Source of the DNA: Epiperipatus broadwayi
Lineage: Eukaryota > Onychophora > Udeonychophora > Euonychophora > Peripatidae
Reading direction: 5' to 3'
Assembly (NCBI GenBank): GCA_028023455.1
Contig: JAQFVV010006216.1
Span: 439,001-503,000 of the forward strand
DNA length: 64,000 nucleotides
Shown here: positions 15,031 to 27,247 of the stretch, piece by piece
Layout: each line of letters begins with the position of its first letter
How positions within the stretch are numbered: the first letter of the stretch is position 1
Notes under the pieces: model-generated
Database searches by the model: none
What the model was told of the DNA's origin: nothing
Seen by the model: only the letters and a program-made list of their open reading frames with translations
Made by a program: the position numbers and the translations under genes

Positions 15031-16656
15031 ACCAGGTTCGCTCTGCAGAAGATCTTACTTACCCTGCAAAGGATTTGGCTGGTTTCAAACTTCTTTAAAA
15101 CACAATTATAATCTTATGTAATTATAAATGTTACGTGAATGAACCGGCATGTTTGAGCAAAGTGGGAAATATTATTGATAGCTTTAACTATCAACAATAC
15201 CCATGATCATTTCATGGCCCACCTTGGCTGCTAGATTCAAACCCCTACTATCCAAACACTTTATTTGTTTCAGAGTAAACACCAGGCACCAGCTAGTCAA
15301 AGACTAATGTATTCGGACAGTAGGCTCATAATCCAGCGCTTGAAAAATCTCTAAAACTAGCTCAGTATAATTTTAATTCAATAAAAAATATTAAAAGTAG
15401 TGGTGAAAGAATTGAGGAAACAGTTGGTTAAAAGAATTGATAAAAAGAATTGACCGACAAATAAAGTCTTAGTTTAAAGACAAAATATTTTAATTAACAT
15501 TATTAATTTTAAACATTTTATAAATCTATTATAACACACGTACATTTTAAATTAACACACTATAATATATCTTATGAGAAAGCATAAATAATATTTGACA
15601 TTTGTAAAACCATATAGCATTCACAAACATGCACATCAATAGTTCATTTTATGCATGCTTATAGAGTTCAAATTACTTGTCTCTGGAGGCTTTATGAATT
15701 ATTGCAATTTCTTACAAATGCAATGGCTACTTTAGAAATAAGAATATGAAATATTATTACCTAGGATTTTAAATGTGGATGTAGAACTTTGTTTCTTTGG
15801 TGACTGCTTTAGGTGAGAATATTTCCAGCCGGCTGGGATGTTTCATTGATGAGTTTCCTTATTATTCATGATTATTATTATTGGAGACAATTAAGATACT
15901 GATGAAGATTTCAAAGTTGTTACACTGACATTATTTCACGGGCAGATCTTGCTGTTTTCATCGGACTTCAGGCTGTGGAGAGGCATATATTTCCTGTGGT
16001 TATTTAACACTGCATTTCTGTTTCTGGATACCTAATAAACTGCACTGTTATCTGAACTAAAACAATTAATCGACTGAATGATTGTCCTCTCTGAACTTAA
16101 CTGACTCAAACTCTTGTCCGATAAAAAAAAAAGTCTCATTATACCTGTGACGTGTTGTCTTTGTAATATCCTCTGGCAATATCTGTTGTCGAAATTCCTT
16201 TGATAACTAATCCTTTGACAATGTGTTTTTGAAGATTGTTTAATTAGTAATAGCCATGCAAACGTGTTGTTTTATATAATTTTAATTAATAGCCATCACT
16301 GTGTTTTTAATGATAATCTTCTTTTATTTCATTTTAATATTTATTAACATACATTTCTATTTATTTACAATCGCACATATATACGCACATATATAACTAG
16401 TTTTAAGATTACTTTTTCTTTAATTTGAATGAAAACAGATTTGTATTTTTTAAACTTTAAATTATATTTCGACTAATAATAATAAACTCTACTTCCTTTT
16501 ATATAACTTTTAGTGTAACTTTCTAAAGAAAACTCACTTTCCACTTTTAATCAATTATTTTCCAACTCTTATTTCAAACTCTTTTTTGAAAGATTTTTAT
16601 TTTAATAATGTTTTTAGACAAAATTAATTTATAAACATGTGCCAATTCAGCCTTGG

Positions 16657-16659
<3 letters not shown>
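13100..16659. other. AT-rich non-coding DNA with less AT-rich patches
   Basis: TA runs lie at 14,085-14,100 and 15,000-15,027. The segment at about 15,028-15,360 is less AT-rich, has a 7 bp stem hairpin near 15,173-15,193 and looks like an old dispersed repeat. The segment at about 15,770-16,050 includes an AATAAA near 16,032. No gene could be supported in either. Confidence 0.45.

Positions 16660-16739
<80 letters not shown>
16660..16739. repeat. (TA)n microsatellite, ~40 units
   Basis: Uninterrupted TA dinucleotides. The alternating Tyr-Ile frames on both strands are artefacts. Confidence 0.95.
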
Positions 16740-16740
<1 letters not shown>

Positions 16741-17160
16741 TTTCATCTACAAGAGACAAACTTCAAGAACTCACACCTTTGACACTCTTTATTTTATATA
16801 TATATACTTAATGATTATTAACAATCATTTAATAAGCTAGAAAATATTGCATCATTCCTTGCTTAGATATAAATTTGAAACTTAATTAAAGATTAATATA
16901 TCTATTTTTTGATTCCTCTTGGAGGCCTTAAAGAAACCGAGCAGGAAAAATTCCTAAGGTCCACTCCATATGTTCTTGTCGTTGCAGCTGTTATCATTAT
17001 GTGAATATTCTTATAGTATACAAACATGGATGGGCTGTCTACCAACACCCATTAGCCAGCATGGTGAGTTTATTGGATTTTTACCTCTGGGTTTAAGATC
17101 AAGAAACACCATGATCTTTCTTCTCAGTTGCCTGATAAGGCAGAATGAATGTTTGTGTAA

Positions 17161-18062
17161 ATGATAAATATTTTTCCAATATATATGATTATAACAGATA
17201 AAAGTAAATCATGGCTCTTATTCCCAGGAGGGTGTAAAATCATGAACCAAGGCAGTGGTTGGTATCCAAAAGCGAAGGATGCTAAGAATCTCCTGATTGT
17301 AAACCGAGGCTGCCACTTGATGATGACTTTTTATTTAGGTACTTACAACTGCAGATTACTTTCAAGTGAAAGAAGATTGCAAGAATTAGAAGTAGACTGT
17401 CTTATATTAAATGAAACATTATCGGACTTTGGGAAGTTAGAAGAAAATATAAAAAACCAATTGATTTTTAAAAGTGGACAAGTACTCTATTATAAAGATA
17501 CAAATATTGGAAATACAAGTGGAGTAGGATTCATTATAAATAAAAAGTGGAAGAACAAAATTGTGGAGATTGATGGTATATTGGACAGAGTGTCAAAATT
17601 AGTTATACATCTTAATAGCAGATACCAAATGCAGATAATTCAGATTTAAGCCCCAACAGGTTCTCATAGTGATGAAGTAGTAGAAGATTTTTATATGGAT
17701 GTACAAAAGGCTTTTGATCAGAGTAAACAACATTTTAAAATTGTTATGGGAGACTTTAATGTTAGAATTGGTAAACAAATGAAAGATGAAAGTGCTGTAG
17801 GTAATTTTGGTTATGCTAATAGAAATGAGAGAGGACACAGACTTGTGGAGTTTGCAAAAAAAGTAAAACTTTAGATTATGAATTCTTTTTTTGAGAAAAA
17901 TGTTAAAGAAAATGGACATGGAAGCATCCAAATGAAGGTACAGCAGAATTGGATTATATTTTGACTAGCAGAAAATACATATTTTAAGATTGTATGTTCT
18001 TAATAAATTTAACACAGGAGGTGATCATCGATTAGTAAGATGTAAGATACATGTTAATCAAA
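17161..18062 (+). pseudogene. RTE LINE apurinic-like endonuclease domain, broken
   Basis: The role of this domain is to nick target DNA for target-primed reverse transcription. The frame is open from 17161 to the TAA at 17647-17649, where the conserved Tyr of the Y-A-P-T box has become a stop. Reading resumes in the same frame with A-P-T, then I-V-M-G-D-F-N at about 17,740-17,765 (catalytic Asp and Asn retained) and N-E-R-G...L-V-E-F. After a stop near 17,871 the frame shifts and R-K-W-T-W-K-H-P-N is readable, then L-D-Y-I-L, then G-D-H-R-L-V-R with the catalytic His retained. The ATG at 17161 is only the first in the open stretch; the ancestral start cannot be fixed. Confidence 0.8.
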
Positions 18063-18561
18063 ACTAGAGACAAAAATTATTAAGAAAACAATATTTACAG
18101 TTGATATTCCTAATCTTCAGAAACATTCTAATGAATTTAAATTAGAACTTACAAATCGGTTTCAAGTATTAGTAGATTTTGAACATGATTCAGGTTTGAA
18201 TGAAATTAATATGAAATTAACTGATATATTTTTAAAAACTGTGACAAAAATAGCTTGTAGAAAAAAAGCAGCAATTGACCAATAAAATTTCTACTGAGAC
18301 TAAATAATTTATGAAGAAAAGAAGGAATATGAAGATATACAAATACGATGCATTAAAAAGGATTGAATATCTTGAATTTTGTAAAAAGGTATGGAAAAGA
18401 GTTGAATATGATATAAGAAAGTATAACTATGAACTAGCAAGGAAAGTTGTAGAAGAGAATAAAATCTCAAAAGTGTAAAACAACATGTTGGTATTGATAG
18501 GAAATTTATATCTGTAATAAGGAAAAAAGATGGAATTATTACTAAAAAGAGAGATGACATC

Positions 18562-20125
18562 ATGAAATGGGTAGAAGACTTTTATCAAGATTTATATAGT
18601 AATAAAGAACAAGCACCTCCTATATCTATTACATCTTCCAAATTGCCCAGAATTTTAAATGAAGAAGTGAGACATGCAATTCAATGTATGAAGAAAGAAA
18701 AGGATCCAGGTAATGATGGAATTATTATTGATATATTAAAAAAAGCAAGTGAAAAAATAGAATTTTTTTTAGCAAAGTTAAATACCAAATGTCTAAATGA
18801 TAAAGATGTACCAGATGATTATAAGAATGGAGTATTAATATTAATATTTAAAAAATGTGATAAAGAAGAAATTAGAAATTACAGACCTATCAGCCTTTTA
18901 TCAGTTTTATACAAAATGTTTACCAAGATAATTACAACTCCTCTACAGAGAACATTGGATTTCCATCAACCAAGAGAAAAAGAACAAGCTGGATTTAAAA
19001 GTCGTTTTAGTACAGTAGATCATATTCAGGTAATGAAAGAAATTATAGAAAAGACAAATTAATATGAATTGCCATTATGCTTTGGATTTGTAGATTATGA
19101 AATGGCATTTGATTCTATAAACATTTCTTCAGTAATCAAAGCATTGTATCATCAAGGTATAGATCCAGGTTATTGTTTTTTTTACCAAATATTTATAAAA
19201 TGCAACAGCAACAATTGGATTACATAATGATACTAGGAAAGTGAACTTTGAGAAGGGTGAAAGACAGGGTGACTCCATATCTCCAAAACTTTTTACAGCA
19301 GTGCTGCAAAAAGTATTTTGTGGATTAAAATGGAAAACTAAAGGATTGAAATTAAATGGATATTATTTAAGTCATTTATATTTTGCAGATGATGTAGTCG
19401 TTTTTGCAAATTATGCTTCAGAGCTGCCGAAAATGTTGCAGGAGTTATCAGATGAAAATAGAAAAGTAGGACTAAAGATAAATATCAAAAAGACTAAAGT
19501 AATGTTTAATGGATTTTCTCAAAGTATAAAAATAAAGATTGATTATGATGAGTTAGAAAAATTAACAGTTACAAATACCTTGGTCATATTATTAATACAG
19601 ATGAAACATAGTGTGGATAAAATTACTCATAAAATTAAACTTGGTTGGAGTGCTTTTGGTAGAAATAACTTGATACTAAAAGGATATATGCCTATGTGTT
19701 TGAAAGGGAAGGTTATTAATAAATATGTTTTACCCATTCTTATTTAAGAATCTGAGAGTTGGACACTTAATAGAATAGCAATACAGAGACTTCAGACCAC
19801 TCAAAGAAATATGGAGAGATGCATGTTGGGAGTAACAAGAAGAGATTGAAAATGCAATATATGGGTAAGAGAACAAACAGGTGTTACTGACCACATTGAA
19901 AAAATTAACTGAAGTGGTGTTGGCTAGACATATCTTTAGAAAACGTGATAATAGATGGACAATTGAAATTTTAAACTGGATTCCAAGAGATTGTAAGAGA
20001 CCCAGAAAGTGACCACATGTGAGATGCATGGATGAAATAAGAAAATGTGCAGGGGTGATATGGAGAAGAAAAGCTAAGGATTGATGAAGATAGATTAAAC
20101 TTGGAGAGACTTTCATCCTGCAGTG
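18562..20125 (+). pseudogene. RTE LINE reverse transcriptase domain, broken
   Basis: Fingers and palm motifs are clear: D-P-G-N-D-G-I at about 18,700, R-N-Y-R-P-I-S-L-L-S at about 18,875, Q-A-G-F at about 18,985, G-D-S-I-S-P at about 19,270 and the catalytic F-A-D-D at 19,382-19,393. The chain is split by a stop at 19,060 and a damaged stretch at 19,060-19,240, where V-D-Y-E-M-A-F-D is still readable. It stops again at 19,745. The thumb and C-terminal tail (E-S-W-T-L..., M-L-G-V-T-R-R-D) continue with further stops. The catalytic aspartates survive, but the protein cannot be made. Confidence 0.82.
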
Positions 20126-20155
20126 GATTGATAATGATTGATGATGATGTTGATG

Positions 20156-20345
20156 ATATCTATTTTTTTAAAACATTACCATATGGTTTCATTAATTAAA
20201 CTTTATCACTGTTTTTGTTGTACATATTGTATTTTTTTACGTATACGTTCTCAAAACATTTTTGAAACATATGAATAAAGTCATCAGAGAAAGATAAATA
20301 ATTCATAATATGTTTTGTGCAGAAACAACACTTCATGTGATAATG

Positions 20346-20405
<60 letters not shown>

Positions 20406-21919
20406 ACATGTCATATTTGATCTAGAAATAATATGATAATCTTTAGTCAAAAAAATTATTACTAATAATCAATGTATTTCTTTAATCATTAATATATTTA
20501 CTTAATGAAGATAATATTAAAAATATAAATACAAAAACATTGATACTTTATTGAACAATTAATGCAGACATATATATAAAAGATTCCGATCTGATACAAT
20601 TGAAGAGTGCTGCTTTGCATAAATTACATCATAGATGATTATTCATTATAGGTATTTTAAGAAACATCAGAAATTAAAATTTTAAGTTCATCTATAATAC
20701 TCATATATATATATATATATTGTAAGAGATGGAAATTCCACCCTTTCATTTTGAAGTGCCAGTATAGTTTTAAAAAAATCTTAGTTTTACTTAAGGATTT
20801 GTAAATAGGTTGTTATTGTTATTGTTATTGTTTTATTGTTATTTTGTTCCTGTTTATTTATTTATTGTGATATGTGCTTTGTTTTATGATGATGACATTT
20901 TAATAGCAATGAATATATATATTTTTGCGAGTGTGTGTATAAAGAAATAATTATTAATAATAGCATTCACAGTGCTAATTATGATTATATTGTACATTTA
21001 TTTGTTTATTTATTTTTTGAAAATTATAAAAGATGTAATAATATTATTCTGGTTGTTTATTTATTCATTTGATTTGTAAATTACAACATAAATTTTTCAA
21101 TGTAATATATATGTATTTTTTTTATTGACATTATTTTTTGTTTTGTTATATAAAAAAAATATTTTAAAATCAATAAACAATAGTATTCAAGATTTTTCAA
21201 TCTGCACATGAATTTATAACAATAGGCCAGAAGATTGCTATGGAAACCCAGAACACAATTGCTATTATTTAATAATTATAAAAAAACAGAAAAAAAAAAG
21301 AAGTCATAGCTTTATTTTTCTGAATTACAAATTATTTTTTGGATGTTAATCTAATAATCACTGGATCAAGATTTAACATTAAAATGGCTGGCTAATTACA
21401 CTCTATTATCCAAGCCTTTTCGCTTGCTTAATTTATTTCACCATTAGAATCTAGTAGAATAGATAGCCTGAAATTAAACCTGCATTATAAATAGATTTTA
21501 GAAAATAGTTATTTATATATTTTGTTTTAACTTGAAATTTCTTTAATGATCCAAGTAATAGTTACCTTTTAATATTTATATAATTGAATATCAAGAAGAT
21601 GACTGGAATCAATTGTTTTAACAACAGAAAATATATAAATCCATTAATAATATGTATACATATTTTACAATTATTTCAATCTATGGCTGGAATAGATCAA
21701 ATAAAAGAAAAATGCCTGAAATAACTTATGAACTGGGAAGTGAAGAAACATTAAAAGAAATTAAATGGTAATTAAAATTTATCATTTTTGGTTTATATGT
21801 CCATTATTTTTTATAACATTTTAAAATATCTTTATAAAATATATATGATTGTAATATTTATAGCTAACTTATAAGTTTATTTTTAAATGTTTAAACTTAG
21901 TAACAGTAGGGAAAGTCAA

Positions 21920-21969
<50 letters not shown>

Positions 21970-22371
21970 TTATTTATTTATTTTTAAGAAATTGTATATC
22001 TTAAATTGAGCAAATATATTGTTAAATGCCAAAGTAAAATAATGATTGTAATAATATATATGTATAAATATATTTTTTCATATAATATTTGAATTCATTT
22101 TACATACATATATATAAAATAATAGATGTCATATATCAATTTAGATTGGAAAGCAATAAATTACATTTAATTTCATAGGAGTTATATAAATATATACATT
22201 TTTATTGAATCGTATTTACAAATTATATCATTATTTAATAATTATCTTAATTCCTCAATTATTTTAATTGTACTATTATTAGATGTATTTTGAAAGGATT
22301 GGATTAATTTATAGTATTAAATATGGAAGTGATATACATTAATATCCAACATTTGTATTTGAAAGTTGTCT

Positions 22372-22448
<77 letters not shown>

Positions 22449-23070
22449 AAATACAATATCCGTTATAATATATTATATATATATAAAATGAATAAATAAA
22501 TTTTAACAGTAAATACAATATTATACTTTAAATTCTTTTGTAGCACTTTCGATTACATAAGGGCTCAGATGAAATAATATTTTTATATATTGTGCTAGGT
22601 TTAATAAACCCTAAGTTAGTAAATTTATGGAATAAATTTTGAACTTTCCAGGCTAGGATATGCCTTATATTAATAAGAAAACTCAAGTAGTTGATGCTTT
22701 AATTTATTAAAAAGCTCAGGTAATCGATGTAGCTAATGAGTAAGGAATCCAAGTAGTTGATGTTTCTCATAAAAGACATGGTTTAAAATAAAGTGAATAA
22801 ATCCTATAGCATATTGGGAAGAAGCTCTTGATATTGTCTTCTTTATCATTTTGTTTTGTTGATTCAACCTTAATGAGATACATCTGTAACCTAAATTGTT
22901 AATGTAACAAAATATCTACAAGTTATTTATTTATTTGTCTATTGATTTAATTTCATAACAGTTTATACAATTCCTATGTAAAATATAAACTGTAAGATAT
23001 ATGTATTGTCAGTAAATATTGTATTTGATTTATATTTAAAAATAGAACATTTGAAAAACAAAACAGTTTT
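20156..23070. other. AT-rich non-coding DNA with TA arrays
   Basis: Contains TA arrays at 20,350-20,401, 20,702-20,720, 21,929-21,964 (followed by TTTA units) and 22,373-22,445. No gene is recognised. The reading frames here run through the arrays. Confidence 0.5.
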
Positions 23071-23113
23071 ATGTTTTCCATATATATATATATATTGTAA
23101 CCGGATGTTTTCC

Positions 23114-23152
<39 letters not shown>
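23071..23152. repeat. TA array with duplicated LTR-edge unit
   Basis: The motif ATGTTTTCCA plus a TA run occurs twice, at 23071 and 23105. The first copy is followed by TTGTAACCG at 23095-23103, the same octamer (TGTAACCG) that begins the LTR at 23153. It looks like a tandem duplication spanning the insertion junction. Confidence 0.75.
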
Positions 23153-23155
<3 letters not shown>

Positions 23156-25812
23156 AACCGTCGGAAATTGTTTAATGCTGTTTTCCAATATAAATTAATC
23201 TGGTCTAGCTCAATCGGGTCGCCATTATATAATAAACCATCCCAAAGCACAAATAATCTCTCTTAAAGTTTAATTTACTTAAGTTAAATGTAAAATGAAG
23301 AAATAATGAGATCATCTGCTCCAAACATCAACAAATCCGCCACAATTACAATATAAATTATATAGAGCAGTGAAACCAACTACTATTGCCCTAAACAATA
23401 ATATAGGATTAGGCTAACTACTTGATTGGCAATCTAATCAAAACCAAATCCCATTAATAACTAACATAGACTCCAACACATATATTTTTACTAGCCTGTT
23501 ACTTTTTTTTTTTTTAGTAATTTAACTCTACTTTATTATTCAAAGATGCTGCCTTTATAAATTAATGGATAAGCTTCTAAGTACCTGTAATAGCACTTTA
23601 CAAAACATTTGTTTGCATACAGACATTATTTAAATAACAAAACAAAATAATACTTGAACCCATATATGCCTATATCTATTTTAGCAAACGCTAAATAGAA
23701 AGATAAACACTCGTGTCAATAAGCGATATACAATTCTTTCTACTTCTATCTTTAATTAATAATTTTCTGTGGGTATCAACTGGTTTTATTATAATTTTAT
23801 AATACTTTAAAAATTTATACACTCACTTAAATGTTTAAACAAATTAATAGACATCGATGATTTACCAATAAGCTACAAAATAATCCATAAATAACTTGTT
23901 TGAAAATTTTAAACAATTGAGTAAAAATTGATTGACAACAATTAAAACATATGATTATATTTGATATTTATATAAATTGAAATAATATTCAATTGAATCG
24001 GTCAATGAAGTTTATTCTCTTCATTTTATAAGAGTTTAAGAAAATATCCAAGACGAATTATTCTAAACCAAACGATAAAGTATAATCTATTTAGTTTTTT
24101 ATGACGGAGTCAGACAAACATGAAATGATTGACCTTGTGATATTAACTAAGATAAATGATAATATGTATATATAACATTCGAATGCAACCATAAATATGA
24201 AATTTATATAGAAACAAAATAAAATACTAGTAAGCTAATCATACCTTATCTTATATTCCAATTTGCTCACCAAGCTGAGTTTGAATCCCGTTACCCAAAT
24301 AGTTACGCCGTCTTACGCAATCCAAATAAGACAAAACAATTAAACCAGTCTTGATATTCAAATTAACTCAATTTATTAGATTATAAAAAAAAATTTGACA
24401 ATATTAATGATAACATACATCCGAAATGACTTTATATTTTAGATTGGTTGACTAAATAAACTGATCATATTGCTATGTGTTTCTCTATATACGTGTTGCA
24501 ATAACAATAACGACACACAAAAAAAAAATAAATGAATAACTGATGGGAAAGGTCCCTAGATATTTTACTAAAATAAAGTTTACATATAATCTATACCGAA
24601 ATGTGGAATAGGAGGGTATCAAAATCTATTTGTTTATCAAAATAATTACGGATAAATGAATATGAAATAATGAATATTTTTGAGCCTTTCCAATCATTTT
24701 CATTTAATAACTTATACTACTTTTAGATAAAAAAAAAATCATATTTTACTACATATATAAAAAAATATAACACACGTACATTTTATATAACAAAAAAAAA
24801 TCATACCATACATTTCTAAATCAGTCCGTTCACTATTTATTGGTCTATCGATTGACTTCAGTTATAGTGTATAGAAAGGTTTCTCCGTCAGAAATAGTAA
24901 TCGTAAACCCTGCAATATTTCATTAAAAAGTTTCCTTTTTCCCCTTTTTTTTCTCTTTCCTCTTTTTCTCCTGAAGATGTGAGTGCACTTTGACTATTCC
25001 CATTATGAGGTGAAGTGATCCATTGGGTTCCTGTTCCGATGTTTATGCAAATCCATTTTTTTTTCTTTTTTTTTTTTTTTTATTCATAAAGCATCATGTT
25101 TTTTTTTTTTATTTCCTTCATAGGTTTCTTTTTTTTTTTTTATTCACATTGTTGCCGCCTTCCGAGACCCCCCTTCAACTGTCCGCTGAATGATTGAACG
25201 GACAGACAATTCCCTTATTTTTCCATGTTTTATAGTTTTACATCCAAAAATATTGAAAAAAGTTCATTTTTTTTTTTTTTTTTTTAAAGACACGGAAAAT
25301 AGATCTGTCCTTTACTATTGCAAAATGATAAAGCTTGTGTCCTTTTATCTTCTGAAACGTCATTTTTATATGTTCTCTTTCTGACGTTGTTTTATCTTGG
25401 CGACCACACACGGTTATAGATAAGAAGATACGTGAAGATTAAATCCAAATTCGATTACAATTTTTTTTTTTTTTTTTAATATTATTTTACAAACCAAAAT
25501 ACAAAATTGATATAATAACCTTTTAAATTATTGATACACATCAATGATTTACACCCATCTATATTTTTCCCTTTAATAATAATATTTTTATAAAAAAATC
25601 TATAAATAAAATGTACACAACATATATGTAAACATTAAACTGTATGTAATAATGTTACTATGGTGTCTGCATTCATATATGAAAAGTATAAAATAATATC
25701 AATCCGTTTTAGTTAAATTTATATTATGCTGAATTGTTTACTATGTTTTTCTTTTCTTTTTTCTTTTTTTTTTTTTATATATATACCTGGATCATCAATT
25801 TGAACACTCACA
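23153..25812 (-). repeat. 3' LTR of the gypsy-type element
   Basis: A 2,660 bp direct repeat of 32753-35428. On the plus strand it begins TGTAACCG and ends CACTCACA, giving TG...CA termini. It is long for a gypsy LTR. It carries poly-T blocks near 25,060-25,140 and 25,270 and a GC-richer core near 25,155-25,205 with a CTGTCCG/CGGACAG stem. It contains no open reading frame worth calling. It should supply the polyadenylation site of the element. Confidence 0.95.
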
Positions 25813-27247
25813 ACATCTCCCCTCCACAGAGAAAAAAAAAAAAATAACAACGACGCCTTTTTCCTTCCCTCTCTAAAATCATTAAACGTTTTAATCTCTG
25901 CACAGAGAAACATCTATCACTTCCATTTGCCTTGATTTTAATATCATCTGAAATGTTAGTAAAAAAAAATCTAAAATATCTTATTCTTATAGAAGAAATG
26001 TGGAATTCGTTCATTCCATTTATGCTTGACTAATTGGTTCACCTATACGTATATATATTTTCTTTTTTTTTTTTTTTTTTTTTTTTTACAATCAAATTAT
26101 TACATCTTTATATTCCCATCTACAACTTTCTGGACAACAATGCTTTAAAATTAGAGTCAAACAAGAAAATCATTTAGTATTTGCTTCATACAAGCTAAAT
26201 GTATTATGGAACAAAATTCATTTATAAGCCAAATATTATTAGTTACTTTCTAATAATCATATATTTTCATTGCATTTTTAAAATATATACATATTCACTA
26301 TTTTGTTTTCTTAAAACTTAACAATAGCTTTTATTATTATTTTCTTTAGACATATCTGTAGTTCACTTCAGTGATACTACTATGGGCCTAAATTTTAAAC
26401 ATTCAATATTGTCATAAAGTGAGAATGTAACTTTAGTTATTTAATATCCCATATTTATTCAATTCCTGCCTTGGACATTGAAAATATCAACCTTTAAAGT
26501 CACTTTTCCTATAAAATAATCTAAACAAATGAAACTTAACTCATACAGTGAGCCGGAGATTCAAAACAACAGAGATATCCCACTTTTAAATCACTTCTAA
26601 TACTAAAGTAAATCGATTAAATGTCAATTAAATCTAATTTTAATTTCTGGAGGATCTGACAACTACTTTACAAACCAATCTGTGCCCTACATTGATGCTA
26701 ATCAGGGACATTTATGTTTGAATAGCTTTATTTTATACAGGTTAGGGAAACTACTAAACATTTCTCTTTAAAATTATAACTCATATTAACAGATAAATCC
26801 TGCCATCAAGGATTTCTTCCTACCTGCCAACGAATAATAATAAGTCTGGGACATCTATCGACTTCAGACTTCAATATAATCTTATATAGAGTTACGAGCC
26901 ACAACACACATCTATAGTTCTGTCAACTTCCTCAAAGAAAAGACTTAACCATACAAATATTTACAATCTACAAATAGCACAGACATCAAAATCTTACACT
27001 CTACATCTCTAATGCATTAAATAACACATTCACCATCATCAGTCAATTCCACAAGGTTTAATTTTAACCAGTACTTGCATACTATACAATGAAAATTTTC
27101 AAAAGTACTTTGACTATAAATATTTCTCACTCTATCTCTTTTTTTTTTTTTCATATGTGTATCTACACTATTACTAATGACTTTTGGTCATAATAATAAC
27201 TATCATAAGACATACTAATAAAGTTACTTTAGTGAATGTCTTCTTAT
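25813..27247 (-). other. Element 3' untranslated region between pol and 3' LTR
   Basis: About 1.4 kb without a credible reading frame, unusually long for a gypsy element with no env. It contains poly-T/poly-A blocks at 25,830-25,843, 26,060-26,087 and 27,140-27,152. It may be the remnant of a lost third frame or a cis-acting region; nothing distinguishes these. Confidence 0.6.
25816..25825 (-). other. Polypurine tract
   Basis: On the minus strand GGAGGGGAGA lies three bases before the 3' LTR (TGTGAGTG...). This is the expected position and composition for the primer of plus-strand DNA synthesis. Confidence 0.75.

Larger units (their letters stand above)
17160..20155 (+). mobile_element. RTE-clade LINE, near full length, inactivated
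   Basis: A single plus-strand element with an APE-type endonuclease at about 17,330-18,060, a linker, a reverse transcriptase at about 18,560-19,750 and a C-terminal tail to about 20,125. The order, the endonuclease boxes (G-T-Y-N, V-G-F-I-I-N-K-K-W, M-G-D-F-N, G-D-H-R-L-V-R) and the terminal I-L-Q-W-I-D are typical of RTE/BovB-like elements. The 3' end is a short degenerate (GATGAT)n tail, as is usual for this clade. Many stops and frameshifts break the frame, so it is a dead copy. The 5' boundary is uncertain: a less AT-rich stretch from about 16,920 could be its 5' UTR. Confidence 0.85.

Noticed and set aside
15028-15360. Possible tRNA-derived SINE (GGTTTGAATC on the minus strand)
   Set aside because: No A box at the right distance; left as an unclassified repeat-like patch.
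25190-25384. 64-codon frame inside the LTR
   Set aside because: Runs through poly-T and is not a known LTR-encoded protein type.
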